Of a stretch of 64,000 bases of DNA, positions 12,332 through 25,992 are shown one piece after another. Source of the stretch: Phallus indusiatus (Eukaryota; Basidiomycota; Agaricomycetes; Phallales; Phallaceae); contig JAQFWX010000004.1 of the NCBI GenBank assembly GCA_027605045.1, positions 1,932,683 through 1,996,682 on the forward strand, written 5' to 3'. Each line of letters opens with the position of its first letter. Position 1 is the first letter of the stretch. The position numbers were made by a program, and so were the translations under genes. The notes below the pieces were generated by a model that was not told the origin of the DNA, searched no databases, and saw nothing but the letters and a program-made list of their open reading frames with translations.

Positions 12332-13016
12332 CTACAGGATTTCATTGAGGGCGTCCGTGGGAAGCGCATTGACAATCGCGGTGAGATGCAAAAGGTCGTC
12401 TCCTCCATCGTCGCTCGGTGTAGCTGAGAGTGTCGTCGTCACAGTAGAGGTTACGAGGGTTGTCGTCGCTTTGCAGGCTGATCGCACACCCGGGACAAAC
12501 ATGTTATTGGCGTTGCCATTGCCCAAATTGCTGCCAGAGTAGAAAATGTTGCCACCAGTATTCGCGGTTCCGTTGTACTGATAGCTGCCGGATTCCCCGT
12601 CTTGATAACTGCCGCTGGACTCAATCTCCGTGCCGTTACCGACGTTCGTGATATTGAATGAAGAGACAGATAAAGCGGAAGAGTGTCCATTGAATCCACG
12701 AGCATGGAAGTCCTTTTTCGAGTCCTTGAATTTGTGGCACTCGACATTCTTTCCGTGTTCCTGGTACGAAAGGAGAAGATAAACACCCGCATATATGCAT
12801 GTATGCACCAACATACGTCTTTGTAGAACCGTTTACCCTTCTCACATTCTGCCGGCTTGATAGACTTTTTGTGACCGTCCTAAAGTGTATTAGTAGGTGC
12901 CAGATATATCAACAACATAATGAAGCGATGACACATACAAATGCAGGGGCCGCGAAAGAGAGAGAGAAAAACGCGAAGAGACACAGAGAGACAGACACTG
13001 TAGTGAAGGCACGCAT
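12332..13016 (-). CDS. Small secreted protein, glycine/serine/asparagine-rich
   Basis: Three exons can be joined by two clean introns (GTATGT...TTTAG and GTATGT...ACCAG), both in phase 0. The product starts MRAFTTVSVSLCLFAFF and has a signal-peptide-like N-terminus with a likely cleavage before APAF. The mature part holds KPAECEKGKRFYKD and KNVECHKFKDSKKDFHARG, then a low-complexity Gly/Ser/Asn region (GSYQDGESGSYQYNGTANTGG), and ends LPTDALNEIL. Three cysteines remain after the signal peptide. The size (about 180 aa) and composition are those of fungal small secreted proteins, a class that includes effectors and wall-associated proteins. I cannot assign a family or activity. Confidence 0.65.
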
Positions 13017-13426
13017 GGTGATATGAGTGAATACGCTGAATGAGGCAATGTAATAGTGGAGGTAAGGAGCGTAGCGTAGTAAATGGGAGGGAAAGAGACG
13101 TTAAAAGAAGAAACGCAGGACTGTGCCTCTTTTATAGGAAGAATGCATCGTCGTCTTATGTAAAAGGGAAAAAAAAACAAGATCCAAAGTCCAAGGATCG
13201 TCGGTCACGCCTCAATCACGTGCAAGCTGAAAATTATCTCAAAAAGGTAATATGCAAAGTACTTATGGCTTCACCAACAAAGTCGCTCAGAGAACTTCAC
13301 AAGGGAGTTGAGAGATGAGATCTGAGAGGCTAAGCGCTAAGCGCCCAAGCACGGGTTGTGATGTACGCGTTACGAATTCCAACCACAGTCACGCCTATCC
13401 TCTTACCATCGACTAAGAGACAAGTT
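13017..13426. other. Divergent intergenic region (410 bp)
   Basis: It separates the small secreted protein (minus) from the dioxygenase (plus). Purine-rich plus-strand sequence dominates near 13060-13200. No gene is supported here, and the region probably serves as the promoter of both flanking genes. Confidence 0.4.
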
Positions 13427-15160
13427 ATGAACAAGACGATGTTTCGACTTCATGTGCCTCGTATACGTCATGCCCGAATACGTTCGTTAGCAACTCTAGC
13501 TGCACAAAATCCAAGTCCACACATTCGTGATCATACCTTCCATATCCCCATCGTCGATTTCAGCGCATTCAACGACCCAGGCGCTTCTGCTATGCAAAAG
13601 AAGAGCACAGCTAAGGATATTGTGTGTGCTTTCAAAGAAGTCTGTTTTATCTTGCTTTTTATGTTCTTGGCATAATTGTTGATAAGCACTCCAACATGCA
13701 TTTGTGCTTAGGTTGGGTTCGTGTATCTGAAGGGTCACGGCATATCGCCTGAAATTATTCAGAATGCTTTCAAGAAGGTAGTCGTTACACATGCGACTTG
13801 AGAATTTCCAATTTTATCGTTAATCCATAGAGCGACGCCTTCTTTGCACTACCGTTAAGCACCAAGGCATGTGTTGGCAAATGGACACGTTCTGCAAGTG
13901 CCAACTAATTTGACGCCAATATTGATAGAGCGTATTGGCCTGGGATGGCATGTCCGTCTAATCCTACCCCGCGATCAGTTCACTGAGTCTCCATCATTAG
14001 ACCCGAGGAGCAACAGAGGCTACGTCGCTGCAGGAAGGGAAAGAGTCACGCAGATTACTGATCGTAAGAGACTTGTTTTTCTTCCCTCTCCTGCTTATCA
14101 AATATATAATTTTTAATGTTATGATATGTTTCAGCACAACAAATAGCTGCACTTCGCGTGAAAGCACCAGATGTCAAAGAATCAATGGAGATAGGTCGCG
14201 ACTGGGACCCTGTTTACAATAATAAATGGCCCCTTGATTCGGACGTTCCAGGATTTAAAGATTTCATGAAAAGTTTTTTTCAAGTATGTTATTAAGTGTC
14301 TATTTCATCGTTTACTGTCGAACTTTTCTCTCCTGCAGACGTGTCATGAGCTACATGTTACCGTTCTCAACTCGGTTGCGCTTGGCCTAGGACTAGAGGA
14401 ACGATTTTTTGACCCTTATATTAACGAACAATACCACAACTTAAGGCAAGGGATTTATTCTAAACTTTTACCTCCAGAAACCTGATCGGTTTTTTCACAG
14501 ACTATTATCCTACCCTCCAGTCAAAACGTCCATCCTAAAACAACAAGGTCAAGCTCGTGCAGGTGCTCATTCAGGTGATTTGCATCCACCCTATTCCTGG
14601 TATCTCAACGCGTATTTACGAGTCTAGACTACGGCACTCTGACGTTTGTATTTCAAGATATGGTAAGCTCTCGCTTTAAATTACACAATTACTCTCTCAG
14701 ATTTTCACCTCTCTTCAGGTCGGGGGTTTAGAAGTCCAGAAACCTAACACCAACGAATTTTATCCGGCCACTCCTATCGTAAAACAGGTTACTTTTTCTT
14801 CTGAATTATCGCTGATATTCTTTTTTTTTTTAGAAAGACACGATTGTCGTAAACGTTGGCGACCTTCTCGCACGCTGGTCAAATGATACTTTGCGTAGTA
14901 CTTTACATCGTGTCGTCGCTCCACGTACGAAGGTGGGTGACGAGGAGTACACGCCGAAGCGGCAATCAATTGCGTTCTTTTGTAACCCAAACGGAAGCGC
15001 GAATATCACTTGTCTTCCTACTTGTAATCCTGATAAAGCAAAATATCCACCCATCACAACTGAGCAATATATCGTGAAGCGGTGAGTGATTTCAATAGCT
15101 CATCTTCACCAACATGCGCCTTAACACATGCCACGTAGGCTCTCCGAGACTTATGATTAA
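13427..15160 (+). CDS. 2-oxoglutarate/Fe(II)-dependent dioxygenase, isopenicillin N synthase-like
   Basis: After an Arg-rich N-terminus (FRLHVPRIRHARIRSLATLAA) that could be a mitochondrial presequence, the DIOX_N region reads IPIVDFSAFNDP and VGFVYLKGHGISPEIIQ. The segment SNRGYVAAGRERVTQ follows. The iron-binding HxD is created by splicing: GAHS joins DYGTLTFVFQD across an intron at about 14574-14628. The distal His is in LRSTLHRVVAP and the 2-oxoglutarate-binding Arg-x-Ser in PKRQSIAFF. The double-stranded beta-helix core is therefore complete. The last intron leads to LSETYD and a TAA at 15158. The exon join near 13867-13978 is unclear and may use a GC donor. Start choice is tentative: ATGs at 13358, 13427 and 13439 share the frame. 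The substrate is unknown. Confidence 0.8.
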
Positions 15161-15313
15161 GCGTATCTATTCCAAAGCTTTCCATTTCAAAGCATGTCAT
15201 TATGTCGTCCGAGTTGACATTCCTACCCATATCGTTTTTCTTCACCATCACTTGAGAACCAATCTTCTTTTTCTTGAATCTCTTCTTGCGAAGCATAATC
15301 TATAATAACGGAT

Positions 15314-17583
15314 TTACTCTGGGAATCTGTACGGGATGTACCATAAGCGATGAACTAGACTTGAAAAAGGAATGAATGCTTACAGTGCTCAAAAGCTTCG
15401 ATACCATTCTCTCGGCCGATTCCGCTTTCTTTCATTCCGCCCCTTGAGAGCGAAAGCCATATAAGTGCAAGGTTATGTATGTGTGACTGAATATATATAC
15501 CATGGTGAGCTGGGATCATTTCGATGGTGACAATTGACCCAAACAAGACCGCTGTCAATCTCTGCGCTCACGCGGTGGGCTCTCGAAAGGTCGTTGGTCC
15601 ATATGCCAGCTCCCAAACCTTAAGCATAATGAGTAGGTTCTCTCTGGCACGAAATGTATGGTCCTACCGTATTTTGTTGCATTAGCCAACTTTATGCCTT
15701 CCTGCTCTTCCTGCGAAAACAATGTTAACACCCAACTACAACAAAGATGAATGAAACCGGTGTATTTACACTGAATTTCTTGACGACCACAACGGGCCCG
15801 AAAATTTCTTCTTGCCATAACTCATCTGAGACTTGAATGTCTTCAATTACCGTGGGCGGATAGAAAAATCCTTGCGACAAATCAAAGCCATCTAAAGGCG
15901 ACAAGCCGGTTAGTCTTGTTCCTCCGATGAGAAGTTTGCCAGAGGATCGATTAGACACCATGGATTCAATTCGAGATAGGGCTAGTGAAGATACTACAGG
16001 GCCCATAGTTGAAGCAGGATTGAGGGCTGTGAACGACGGATATCAGCACTATGCTAAGGCTACGAGATGAACGAATGTTACGATTTCCTATCCTGTTGGT
16101 GATACTTTGGATCTTATTCAAAAAACGAGACATGAATTCGTCGTAAATTTCGGACTGCACAAGCAACCTAGTTGCAGAGACACATGTTTGTCCCGAGGCA
16201 ATGAATGCTGCAAACGCCCTTTGAAACAGAAATTCAAAGCGTAGTTGAAAGGTTTGGTCAAAATCAGACTTACGACCCGTTTACAGCAGCCTCAACACAC
16301 GCATCCTTAAATATCAAGAGTGGTGCCTAAAGGGGTGAACTTTCTGAGTTACTTGGAGCAATCTATAGACTACAAATACCTTTCCTCCCAGCTCCGCTGT
16401 GTAATTGCTCAGATTATGACCAACAATACGACCTATCTCTCGGCCTGTTTTTGTCCCAGCCTTGATCCCATACATTCAAATCATTTATACAAAAGATGAG
16501 AAAAGGGACTAAATGCGTACAGTTATATCGATTTTCTTAATTCTGGGATCGGATATCAATTCTTTCCCAGTTGTAGAGCCTCCCCCAGAAAGGACCTGGA
16601 GTACCCCAAGCGGAACTATATTTTCTCGTCTAACAAAGTTATGAGAATAAAGAAAATCCTCGTACCTCCAGCATCAGAAGCCATTTGCGCGAATTCCAAA
16701 ACCGATATAGGTGCCAGCTGTAAAGTTGATGGTTTCATTTAGGTTGTCTGTATGGTCGTAGGGAGTGATCCGAATGAAGACCGACCTCAGATGGTTTTAC
16801 AATAACGCTGTTTCCCATGGCGAGAGCAGGCGCAATTTTTTTAATTGCGATGAGAAGGGGATGATTAAATGGCTTGATTCGCAGTCATTTAGCTTCTTTA
16901 TAAAGACTTTACCAAAAACGTACGGTGATTTGAGCTACGACACCAAGTGGGATCCGAGTAACGTGGTTCAGTAGTTTTCCCTGGGTTGGAGCAACGAAAT
17001 TTTGATATGTACGCAGCAATGCTGCATAATAATCTCTTTGTTACGGTATGTTATGCTTCAGGACCGCTGGAACTCGAAGCTCAACTTACAACCTAATATT
17101 GAAGATAGCTATCAGAAACATAGGTATAAATGCAATAATGATTCGAGTCACCATTCGGGAAGTCGGGACAATTGTACCCTCATTTCTCTAATCGCCCTGC
17201 CTATGAGGAAGGTTGAACAATCCAGAACGATTACGGTTGGCATCTACAAACTTGGACATCATTACCTGTTTGCAATGACTCCAGGGCGGCCAATTCGGGA
17301 ACTCTGGATTCCAAAGACCTCGCCAGACGAGATAAGACCATTGATCTTTGGATCACACTTGCTCTGGACCAAGTTCCGTTCTCGAATGCGGCTTGAGCAA
17401 CGTCTATGGCTTCACGCACTTCCGCTGTAGAAGCACTAATAACGTCGGTTATTTTCTCTCCAGTCGCGGGATTTACCACTGGAATACTAAAGCCAAAATA
17501 ACTGCATGTATTTCGTTACTGGGAGGAACAAGAAATGTCTAACATTTGACTGTCTGAAGTCGGACGAGAGTTCGGAAGTCCAT
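15314..17583 (-). CDS. NAD(P)+-dependent aldehyde dehydrogenase
   Basis: Many short exons together encode a complete ALDH core. PVVNPATGEKITDVISAST comes first, then RSMVLSRLARSLESR and LQVLSGGGSTTGKELI. TAELGGK carries the general-base Glu and FIASGQTCVSATRLLVQ the nucleophile Cys. The core continues with IFGPVVVVKKF and VNCHHRNDPSSPWGG and ends in MKESGIGRENGIEAFEH. A final exon after an intron gives a short tail and a TAA at 15314. The HHRNDPSSPWGG signature resembles ALDHs acting on aromatic or amino aldehydes more than the common mitochondrial ALDH2 type, but the substrate cannot be fixed. The start is uncertain: ATG 17583 opens a very short first exon. It is divergent to the ACMSD-like gene with about 205 bp between starts, which makes co-regulation plausible. 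Confidence 0.85.
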
Positions 17584-17788
17584 GACGTCCTCCAGCGATA
17601 AAAGAAGTATATAACTCTTTGACCTAGGATTGGTTATAAATGTACAAATTCGTATTTGCAAGACGTACAACAATGCGGGGGACCCGAAAGGCCATTGAGG
17701 TCGCCTCTCAAGAAGAGGCTTCTTACGGCCCACTCCGACGTTACGCGAGCATCAAAAGGCGTCGACAGCACGTTGATTTCCCAAAGCC

Positions 17789-19128
17789 ATGACCTCTCGT
17801 TTCCTCGTCGACATACATACCCATGTATACCTACCGCGATATGTAACCCTACTTAAAAACAGGACTCAGGTTCCTAGGATATCTTCTTCTTTGAACAATA
17901 TCGGAAAGGAGGAATTTAGATTGCATATATTGCCGAATGAGCCAAGTGGTGGAAGGCCTGTTGGTCCTCAGGTGAGCTTTGTTGTGTGTACTGCCGTCAT
18001 GTAATCGCTGACAATCGCTCCAAGTATTGGGACAGGGAAGAGAAACTCAGATTCATGGATGCCCATAATATAAGCATATCTGTTGTAAGGTAGGAACGAA
18101 CGCGGAAAATTGCATTTTACTCAGCATGTTCCAATTGAAGTCCTGCAAACCCATGGCTCGACTTTCTTGATCCATCTGGAGCAGCAGAAATGGCGGATTC
18201 CCTCAATAATGATCTGGAATCTCTATGCTCAAGCTCGCCCAGTATCGGTGCACCAGACGCACGCGTTTTCAAACGTTTATACGCGTTTGGCGTTTTACCT
18301 CTTGTGCCTTCTATATCGTTGTCTTCGGTGCTTAACTCAATAGAGAAAATAGCGTCACTGACCCATGTGAAAGGAATCATTATGGGTACCAAAGGCCTTG
18401 GAAAAGGCCTAGATGACGATGCACTGAACCCTGTTTGGGCATTACTGTCAGAGAAAAAGCTTGTTGTCTTTGTTCATCCTCATTACGGCGTGGAAGCAGC
18501 TTGGGGCGAAAAGGACAATGGACACGTATTGCCACTTGCCCTTGGTTTCCCTTTCGAAACCACTACGGTAACATAGCGACTATATAGTTAAATCTTAAAT
18601 GCTAACTAATTTACTAGGCCATTACACGGCTGATTCTCTCCGGAGCATTAGATCGTCATCCTGAATTGCGATTACTTATCGCTCATTCTGGCGCAGCTCT
18701 TCCTGTTCTGTCCTCCAGACTGGCATCATGCATACATCATGACCCCATTGTGGCGTCCAAACTCAAACATGACGCCCGATATTAGTATACTCTTTCCTTT
18801 CTTACATTATAGCACACTCTAATACCTTTGCTTCAGTCTTGGAAAATTATGGTATGATGCCGTAGCATACGGAGCAGAAGAACTTGACTTTGTGAGCCGA
18901 GTTGTCGAACGATCTGTGCGATACGCCTGTCCGGCGCAAGTTGGAACGGAAAGGATCATGTTTGGAACAGATCATCCTTTCTTCCCTCCACTTAAAGCAG
19001 CCGACAAATGGATGAGCGTCGTGGAAAATTTGGATGCGATAGAGAGCATTCCAAGTTGGACTGGAGAGCAAAAAGATGGTGTTTGTGGTATTAACGCTAT
19101 AAATTTACTTGGTCTAGGGAGTGTATAA
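17789..19128 (+). CDS. Amidohydrolase-2 family decarboxylase, ACMSD-like
   Basis: The product begins MTSRFLVDIHTHVYLPRY, where HxH supplies two metal ligands. Later come VFVHPHYGVEAAWG (third His), FPFETTTAITRLILSGALD followed by HPELRLLIAHSGAALP, and FGTDHPFF (the metal-binding Asp). This motif order matches aminocarboxymuconate-semialdehyde decarboxylase (ACMSD), a zinc enzyme that removes ACMS before it cyclises to quinolinate. It also matches relatives that decarboxylate other hydroxy or aromatic acids, so ACMSD activity is not certain. Four or five exons are joined by short introns, and the size (about 360 aa) fits the family. Its neighbours, an ALDH upstream and quinolinate phosphoribosyltransferase downstream, favour the kynurenine-pathway reading. 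The stop lies 8 bp from the stop of the convergent QPRT gene. Confidence 0.8.
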
Positions 19129-19136
19129 TATCGTCT

Positions 19137-20338
<1,202 letters not shown>

Positions 20339-20546
20339 GTGGTTTGTTCTAAGAAATGTCTATCAAGGTTTCCGATATAATGTCTACGATGACGAATCAC
20401 ACGCTCAAAGTACGAGGGGTAACCATGTGGAGATAATGCAACGAGTTTATAATAGGTAATTGCATAATCGACTTGAAAGAAAAATAACAAATAATCAACT
20501 TTTATCATCGAAAAATTGAATATTAAATGTCCAAACTATGTCCAAC

Positions 20547-21567
20547 TCATAACAAAGTCCAGAGATAAACCAAAACAAAATATATCGCGCTACTGACACT
20601 GACAGCAAATGACCTGGTTGCTCCACTAGGAGTCGGCTCTAGGGAAACTAATGAAGATGTTGCGCCCGAATTAGAACTGGTACTGGAATTAGAAGAGCTA
20701 ATAATAATTCAACAATCAGTTTACGAGGTTCGTATCGAAATTTCCAAACCCACGTACGTGACAGGACTGGTTATAGAAGAGCCGGTGTTCGGAGAAGTGG
20801 AAGTGGGGGCGGGGGTTATACTCAGGGTAGAACTTGGAGATCCACCGGCAGCAATGCTAGAGCTTGGACTATTGACACTGTTGCTATTAGAAACACCAGA
20901 AGGGGTTGAACTGCTCGCAGACGGAGTTATGGGAGGAGAAGAACCTATAACATGAATCGACCCAATCAAAGATGAAAGATGTCATTGCAAAACTCACCCG
21001 AAGTACTTCCGGGTGCTCCATTGTTTGATGTAGGACTGCTGGCAGGGGTGCTTGAAGATGACGTGGAAGACGCGGACGGCGACGGCGACGACGTTGACGG
21101 CGGTGGTGAGGACGGGCTGCTGCTGGTAGTGCTTGGTGAGCCGGATGAAACTATAGAAATCTGAGGAGACTGCGCAAGAATAGTATCGGGTTCATTCGCC
21201 GACTTGATAATGTTGACTTGAAAGCCACTCCCGGTAGGCAAAGTGGCTGAGAAAATCACAGAGTTTTTCGTTCCATCAACATTTGGTACGAGAATCTGTT
21301 TAAAGACCCCGAGCTGAACCTGTAAGAGATTGTGCCAAAGTGAGACGGACGCTCTCCTTCAAGTCAGATTCATTTCAAAGGTCATACCAAAGATATCGCG
21401 AATGTCGTTGGGTCAGTGCTAACTTCAGTCCACGACACAGTATGGTCTCCGGTAGACAACCAAGTAGTCCCTTCGTTGGGGTCTGTTATCATAATAGCAT
21501 ACGAGGACATTACAGTCCATAACAGAAGAGCAGCACAAGTACACAGCTGGTTCAAATTCTTCAGCAT
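20547..21567 (-). CDS. Kre9/Knh1-like secreted GPI-anchored Ser/Thr-rich wall protein
   Basis: The ATG at 21567 begins a signal peptide (MLKNLNQLCTCAALLLWTVM) followed by IMITDPNEGTTWLSTGDHTVSW, the start of the fungal Kre9/Knh1 N-terminal Ig-like domain. That domain continues through VIFSATLPTGSGFQVNIIKS and ends near QSPQISIVSSG. A long Ser/Thr/Pro-rich tract follows. The C-terminus is hydrophobic (FAVSVSSAIYFVLVYLWTLL), with small residues upstream, as in a GPI-attachment signal. Proteins of this layout sit in the cell wall or outer membrane leaflet and are linked to beta-1,6-glucan assembly. Two or three introns are needed. The gene lies next to the GPI-remodelling deacylase gene, which may be coincidence. 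Confidence 0.8.
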
Positions 21568-21857
21568 GTCTGGTAAGGGGAAACTCGAAGTCAAGAGAGA
21601 CAAAGAACGGGCAGAAACACAATAAGTATAAATGAGAATTCTATTCACGGAACATGCGGCGCCCCCAACTTCCTATTGCTGGCATCTTCTTGCCTCGTTT
21701 TCATATCCAATCCAGCCCACTACATAGCCCTTCTCATCTTGGCGCAATTCGTTCATGAAGATCGGTGATCATCGATAAATATATCTGGTTGACAGCAACT
21801 TGTATAGAACACGTGGGGCAGGGACACTAGCGACTGGCGACTCGGAGTCTTCTTCCA

Positions 21858-24800
21858 TCACGGGAATCGTCCGTTGACAATCATCCTTTTTCCGATTCTC
21901 GAAACTAGAAGAAACCACATTACGATATTGCTCATCGCGTAAATCCGGTATGTGAACCTCCCTCCGACCACGAACGAAACTGCAGCGACTGCGTACAGTA
22001 AAACAATTGTCATGTACTTCTCTACCCTGTGAGCAAAAATAAGGATTAAAAGTCAAATACACGCGTTCAACGGAAATTCATACCTTGAGGTTGCCCTGTC
22101 GAATGTATACTGCGTGCTTACAGCTAGATTTGTATACAGTAGAAAACTGGCGATAGCAGCAATGTTATGATCACCATCGAAAGGAGTGGTCAGTCCTGCC
22201 GTTAACAATGTGCGCGCCCATACGGCTAGCACTGGTGCAGTAAATGGCAGCAGCCAGAACAGCAGAAGCAAAAAATGCATTTTTTGTGCGTACACGTCGT
22301 TCTTGCATGGGGTCCCTGAGGAATCGGAAGCCGAAGAACCGGCTTGGGTAGCGCATGTCGACAGATGAATAAGAAAACAGACGAGAAAGGCCACTTGAAA
22401 GGGAATAACAGTGGCAACGAGCAACAGAATGAAACCGAGAGACCACAGATCTGCTACTCGAAGACGAGTAGTATGTGAAGATGCGCCACTAAACGCGAGT
22501 AAGTCAGACCCGCAAGGAAGAGAAAAGCTGAAAATAAGTAGCTTACCGCCGGAATAATAAGTTGACTGTGCGGCCTACCCACATCAGACTTTCGAGAACT
22601 ATGGAGGATATTATGACGCAACCACATGAAACAAATAATACAAGGGCTGCTAAGGGAGATAGAATGATTTCCCCTGAATTTCCAAGGAAAAAATCCGAGT
22701 CTAAAGGAAGACACGACAACAATACGAGGACTCCAGCGAGCAAAATTAATTTTCTTGAAATAAATTGGTATAATGATTCATTAAGGGAAGGAAACAAATC
22801 TAGATAAAAGTTGAGGTTAAACATATTTTATCAGATATGCCAAAGAACGTCTGACCTCCATTCTCCCACTCGTGCCAGCATTGGGCCATTATAACCATTA
22901 CAACGCCAACAGACCATGCCACGACTGTCGTCCAATATCTGAGTCCCCACGTAGCAAGGGTCGCTTTCCAATCTACCGTTAATTTGAACGAAGATATACC
23001 GCACTCCCCCGAAGAATATATATTCAAATTTATACCACGTCGGTGTTCTTCCGCTGACGGAATAAAAGGCCCAGATGAGTGTGTGTGAATCAAAAGGTTT
23101 CGCTGACCTTCAGATAAATGAAAGTGAGACTCAAATGATTTTGATTTGTGAAGGATTAATGGAGGTAATAGCGCTCCAGAACACGATCCAACTAAATTTA
23201 GTTCATGTATGCGGTACACCATCAAAGAGCTTGAAAGTAAATTCGGGAACGTTATTCTCGTCGACAAGGCAGAGGCAGAAAGATCTACGGAAATGGATCC
23301 GCGTAGGGGAGCTTACATGTAAGTCAGTAAAGTCCTCGTGTAGAGTAGTGGCTTAAGAAAAGTCAGACCTAGTATACCATCATGCAACTCGATAGAGGTC
23401 TCGTCTTCGAACGCGCCGACAATCCAACTTTTATCGCCGTCCGAACCTATTACGGCGATCCCAATCCAACCCGTAGCGTCGGGGTCTAAAACAGCTTCAT
23501 ATCGGACAACTCCCTCTGATTCATCTACACCTTCGTGAGGCAACTGGAAACGGGAGCCTTTGGACGAGTCAGGAATGAGTTGCAGCTCGTGGGCAGGCAG
23601 CAATTGGCAATCTTCATATGTCCGACAGCGATATACGGCAACCTCAAAATTAGCTGGTCGATGCGGAGAGATGTTACCAACATTGCCCCGGGAAACGAAA
23701 AGCGTAAGATGGCTTGCCGTTATAGGCAATATATATAGCGTTGGCTGATGGGGTATATGGTGCAGAATGAGTCGATGGCCTTTGGGTATTTGAGTCTTTT
23801 CAAAAGTGTGATGTAGTAAGAGATCGTGCGGCACAAATTGATCAATAACCATCTCATCTCGAAACCATCGATCAAGAATAATGTTTTTCTGAGAATCCGA
23901 GTGGGCATTGCTGGCCAATTCAATCGCTGCTCGAGCGACACGCCAACGAACTTGATGACACCAGACCATCTCCCTGTGACCTACACCTGACCAGGTGCCT
24001 TCCATACAGGTTGTAAACACGGTCTTTCTTCTTCCTGATGTGGAACCAAGGCGATGTTGCATCGAACATGATTCGGACGGAATCATCAAGTCTGTCGCAC
24101 CACCACAGATGGAAAGTATTGATGTAGTATCATTTCGCAGCGCATCCCAGCTACGTTCGTACATTTCTTCTATACGTTGATCTAATCGGGCGGGAGGAAG
24201 AGAATGAGGGGTCGACATGGTAATGACAGTTGAAATTTGGTGCGAAGGCAGCAGGGAGAGGGCGACAATACCCCCCATTGAATGTCCCATGACAATGATA
24301 GTCGTATTGGGTTCATATCGTGACAAGATGAAATTTATAGCTGCTAATGTGTACTCGCGCTCAGCAAGGAGAGTGGCACCATGGAGAGCAGAAAAGTCCT
24401 CGTTGAAATCAACTATTGCAATATTACTACTCAGTCATCGTGTTGCAATGCATATAATTATGACCAACCTGTAAAAACATCCAAAGGTTTCATTCCTGTA
24501 TCTACAAACTCCGGACTGATTTTATGAGGTTCGGAATAATATTGCCGTGTCGCCGAAGAAGCAATTGAACGAACTTGACGCGATGAGCCAGCATTACCGG
24601 GAATGAAGAGAACTGGAAGACCGCTGAGCTTAATATCATTACGACATTCAAAATAATACATCTAAATAAAGCCAAAAAAAAAACGCACTTTGTGGTGGTC
24701 TTCCCAGGGATCCTCGCGATACAACCATAAGCTATACCGGCGAGCTAAACGAGTCCAGGACGAATCAAAATCTGCTTGGAGAACATATGATGGTGACATA

Positions 24801-24928
24801 TAAGACATGCGACATGCTTGCGGAGAAAGTGTGTCAGGAATGCGAAGGATTAATACATAGATTGTCGCGGAAAACGCGACGGTCGACAATGCCAACAGCC
24901 ATTGCAATGGTCGGCGTTTCGAGGTCAT
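21858..24928 (-). CDS. BST1: GPI inositol-deacylase (PGAP1/Bst1 family)
   Basis: This ER membrane enzyme removes the acyl chain from inositol of GPI anchors, allowing GPI proteins to leave the ER. A first membrane span ([20 protein letters not shown]) is followed by [13 protein letters not shown] and [21 protein letters not shown]. The lipase domain then has [11 protein letters not shown] and the serine motif [29 protein letters not shown] and [16 protein letters not shown] (likely catalytic Asp region) follow, then [17 protein letters not shown] (catalytic His). The C-terminal part, in many exons from about 23300 to 21858, is strongly hydrophobic with several membrane spans. The last exon reads [14 protein letters not shown] and stops at 21858. 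The start is at [10 protein letters not shown]; an in-frame ATG six codons upstream is possible. Confidence 0.9.
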
Positions 24929-25198
24929 TGTCACCACGTGACGCATCGTGCGTCACGCTTGCCGGCATTCACTTTCAAGCTATTTCAATTTTCTGCACCT
25001 ACCATGTACAGACATACTGGGGATATAGAACGGTCTCTCCATATTTCTTGCCCTCACAATTGTGTCACGGTTTTTTTCATTCTCCGCAAATTTATGACTA
25101 TTTAAACCTGCTGGTTTCACGTTTGCGTGTCTCCCCAAGTTCAACACCACTATCATCTCCACATCTGCCAGCACACTCTCCATTCATTTGGTTTCAAA

Positions 25199-25785
25199 AT
25201 GCGCGCATTCCTGTTGTCTGCCTTTACTCTCACGTTCTTCACCATGATTTATGCCGCTCCAGCTCACAACGTACGTGCTTACCATTCGTGAATACTCTGA
25301 ACGTACTCTGAATCGTCTTCTACCAGAACGCAGGCGACTGCAAGGTCAGTATATGCGCGTTAACATATCATTACAACCGTTAGAATTATCCACAGACCGT
25401 AGGAAACTGTGTCGACGAGTCTCTCTCCCCTGAACTGGCTGCCCGCGGCGAAACCCTTTTCTATGGCCTGTCCAACGGTTTTTTGTACCCAAACAACGCC
25501 GAGCCTGGTATTGCACAAATAGTCACTGAAGTTGCTTACGCGCCTGCGACCGTTACACACGTCGTTGTTACTACTGTCCAACATTCTTCGCCTACTTCTG
25601 GCAGCCATATTGGATTTCTCGACGGACTACTCTCAGGCCCTCGTCCGGTATCGCCTAAACCTGCTTCTTCTAATCATAACTCTCTTTCTAACGGTCTTCC
25701 TGGGTCCGATCTCGAACAGCTTTTGCCCGACGTCGAACAACTCCTCAATCCGAATGAAAACCAGGTCAAGGTGGATCTCAGCTAG
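25199..25785 (+). CDS. Small secreted protein (uncharacterised)
   Basis: Three exons are joined by two phase-0 introns, starting GTACGT and GTCAGT. The N-terminus, MRAFLLSAFTLTFFTMIYAA, is a clear signal peptide with cleavage likely before APAHN. The mature protein starts with two cysteines in NAGDCKNYPQTVGNCVDESL and continues with a region that may be helical (LAARGETLFYGLSNGFLY). The tail is Ser/Pro/Asn-rich and ends ENQVKVDLS. The roughly 160-residue size and low cysteine count fit a small secreted protein. It is divergent from BST1, with about 270 bp between starts. I know no family for it, and its role is unknown. Confidence 0.65.
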
Positions 25786-25992
25786 AAATTGACTGGTCTC
25801 GCTCTCGTTATAAGAACAAGATTGTTTCACAAACGAATTACTTATACCCTGCCTTAGTTGTAGCTTTTAAATCGTGTGTGTATGTGTGATATTGCGCTCA
25901 GAATACATTCTTTTCTCGGTCTTATCTAAGCGATTTCGGCAAGGTGCTGAGCCGCAGCCAAGACATTTCTTTCCTCAGCCATCCTTCTCATT

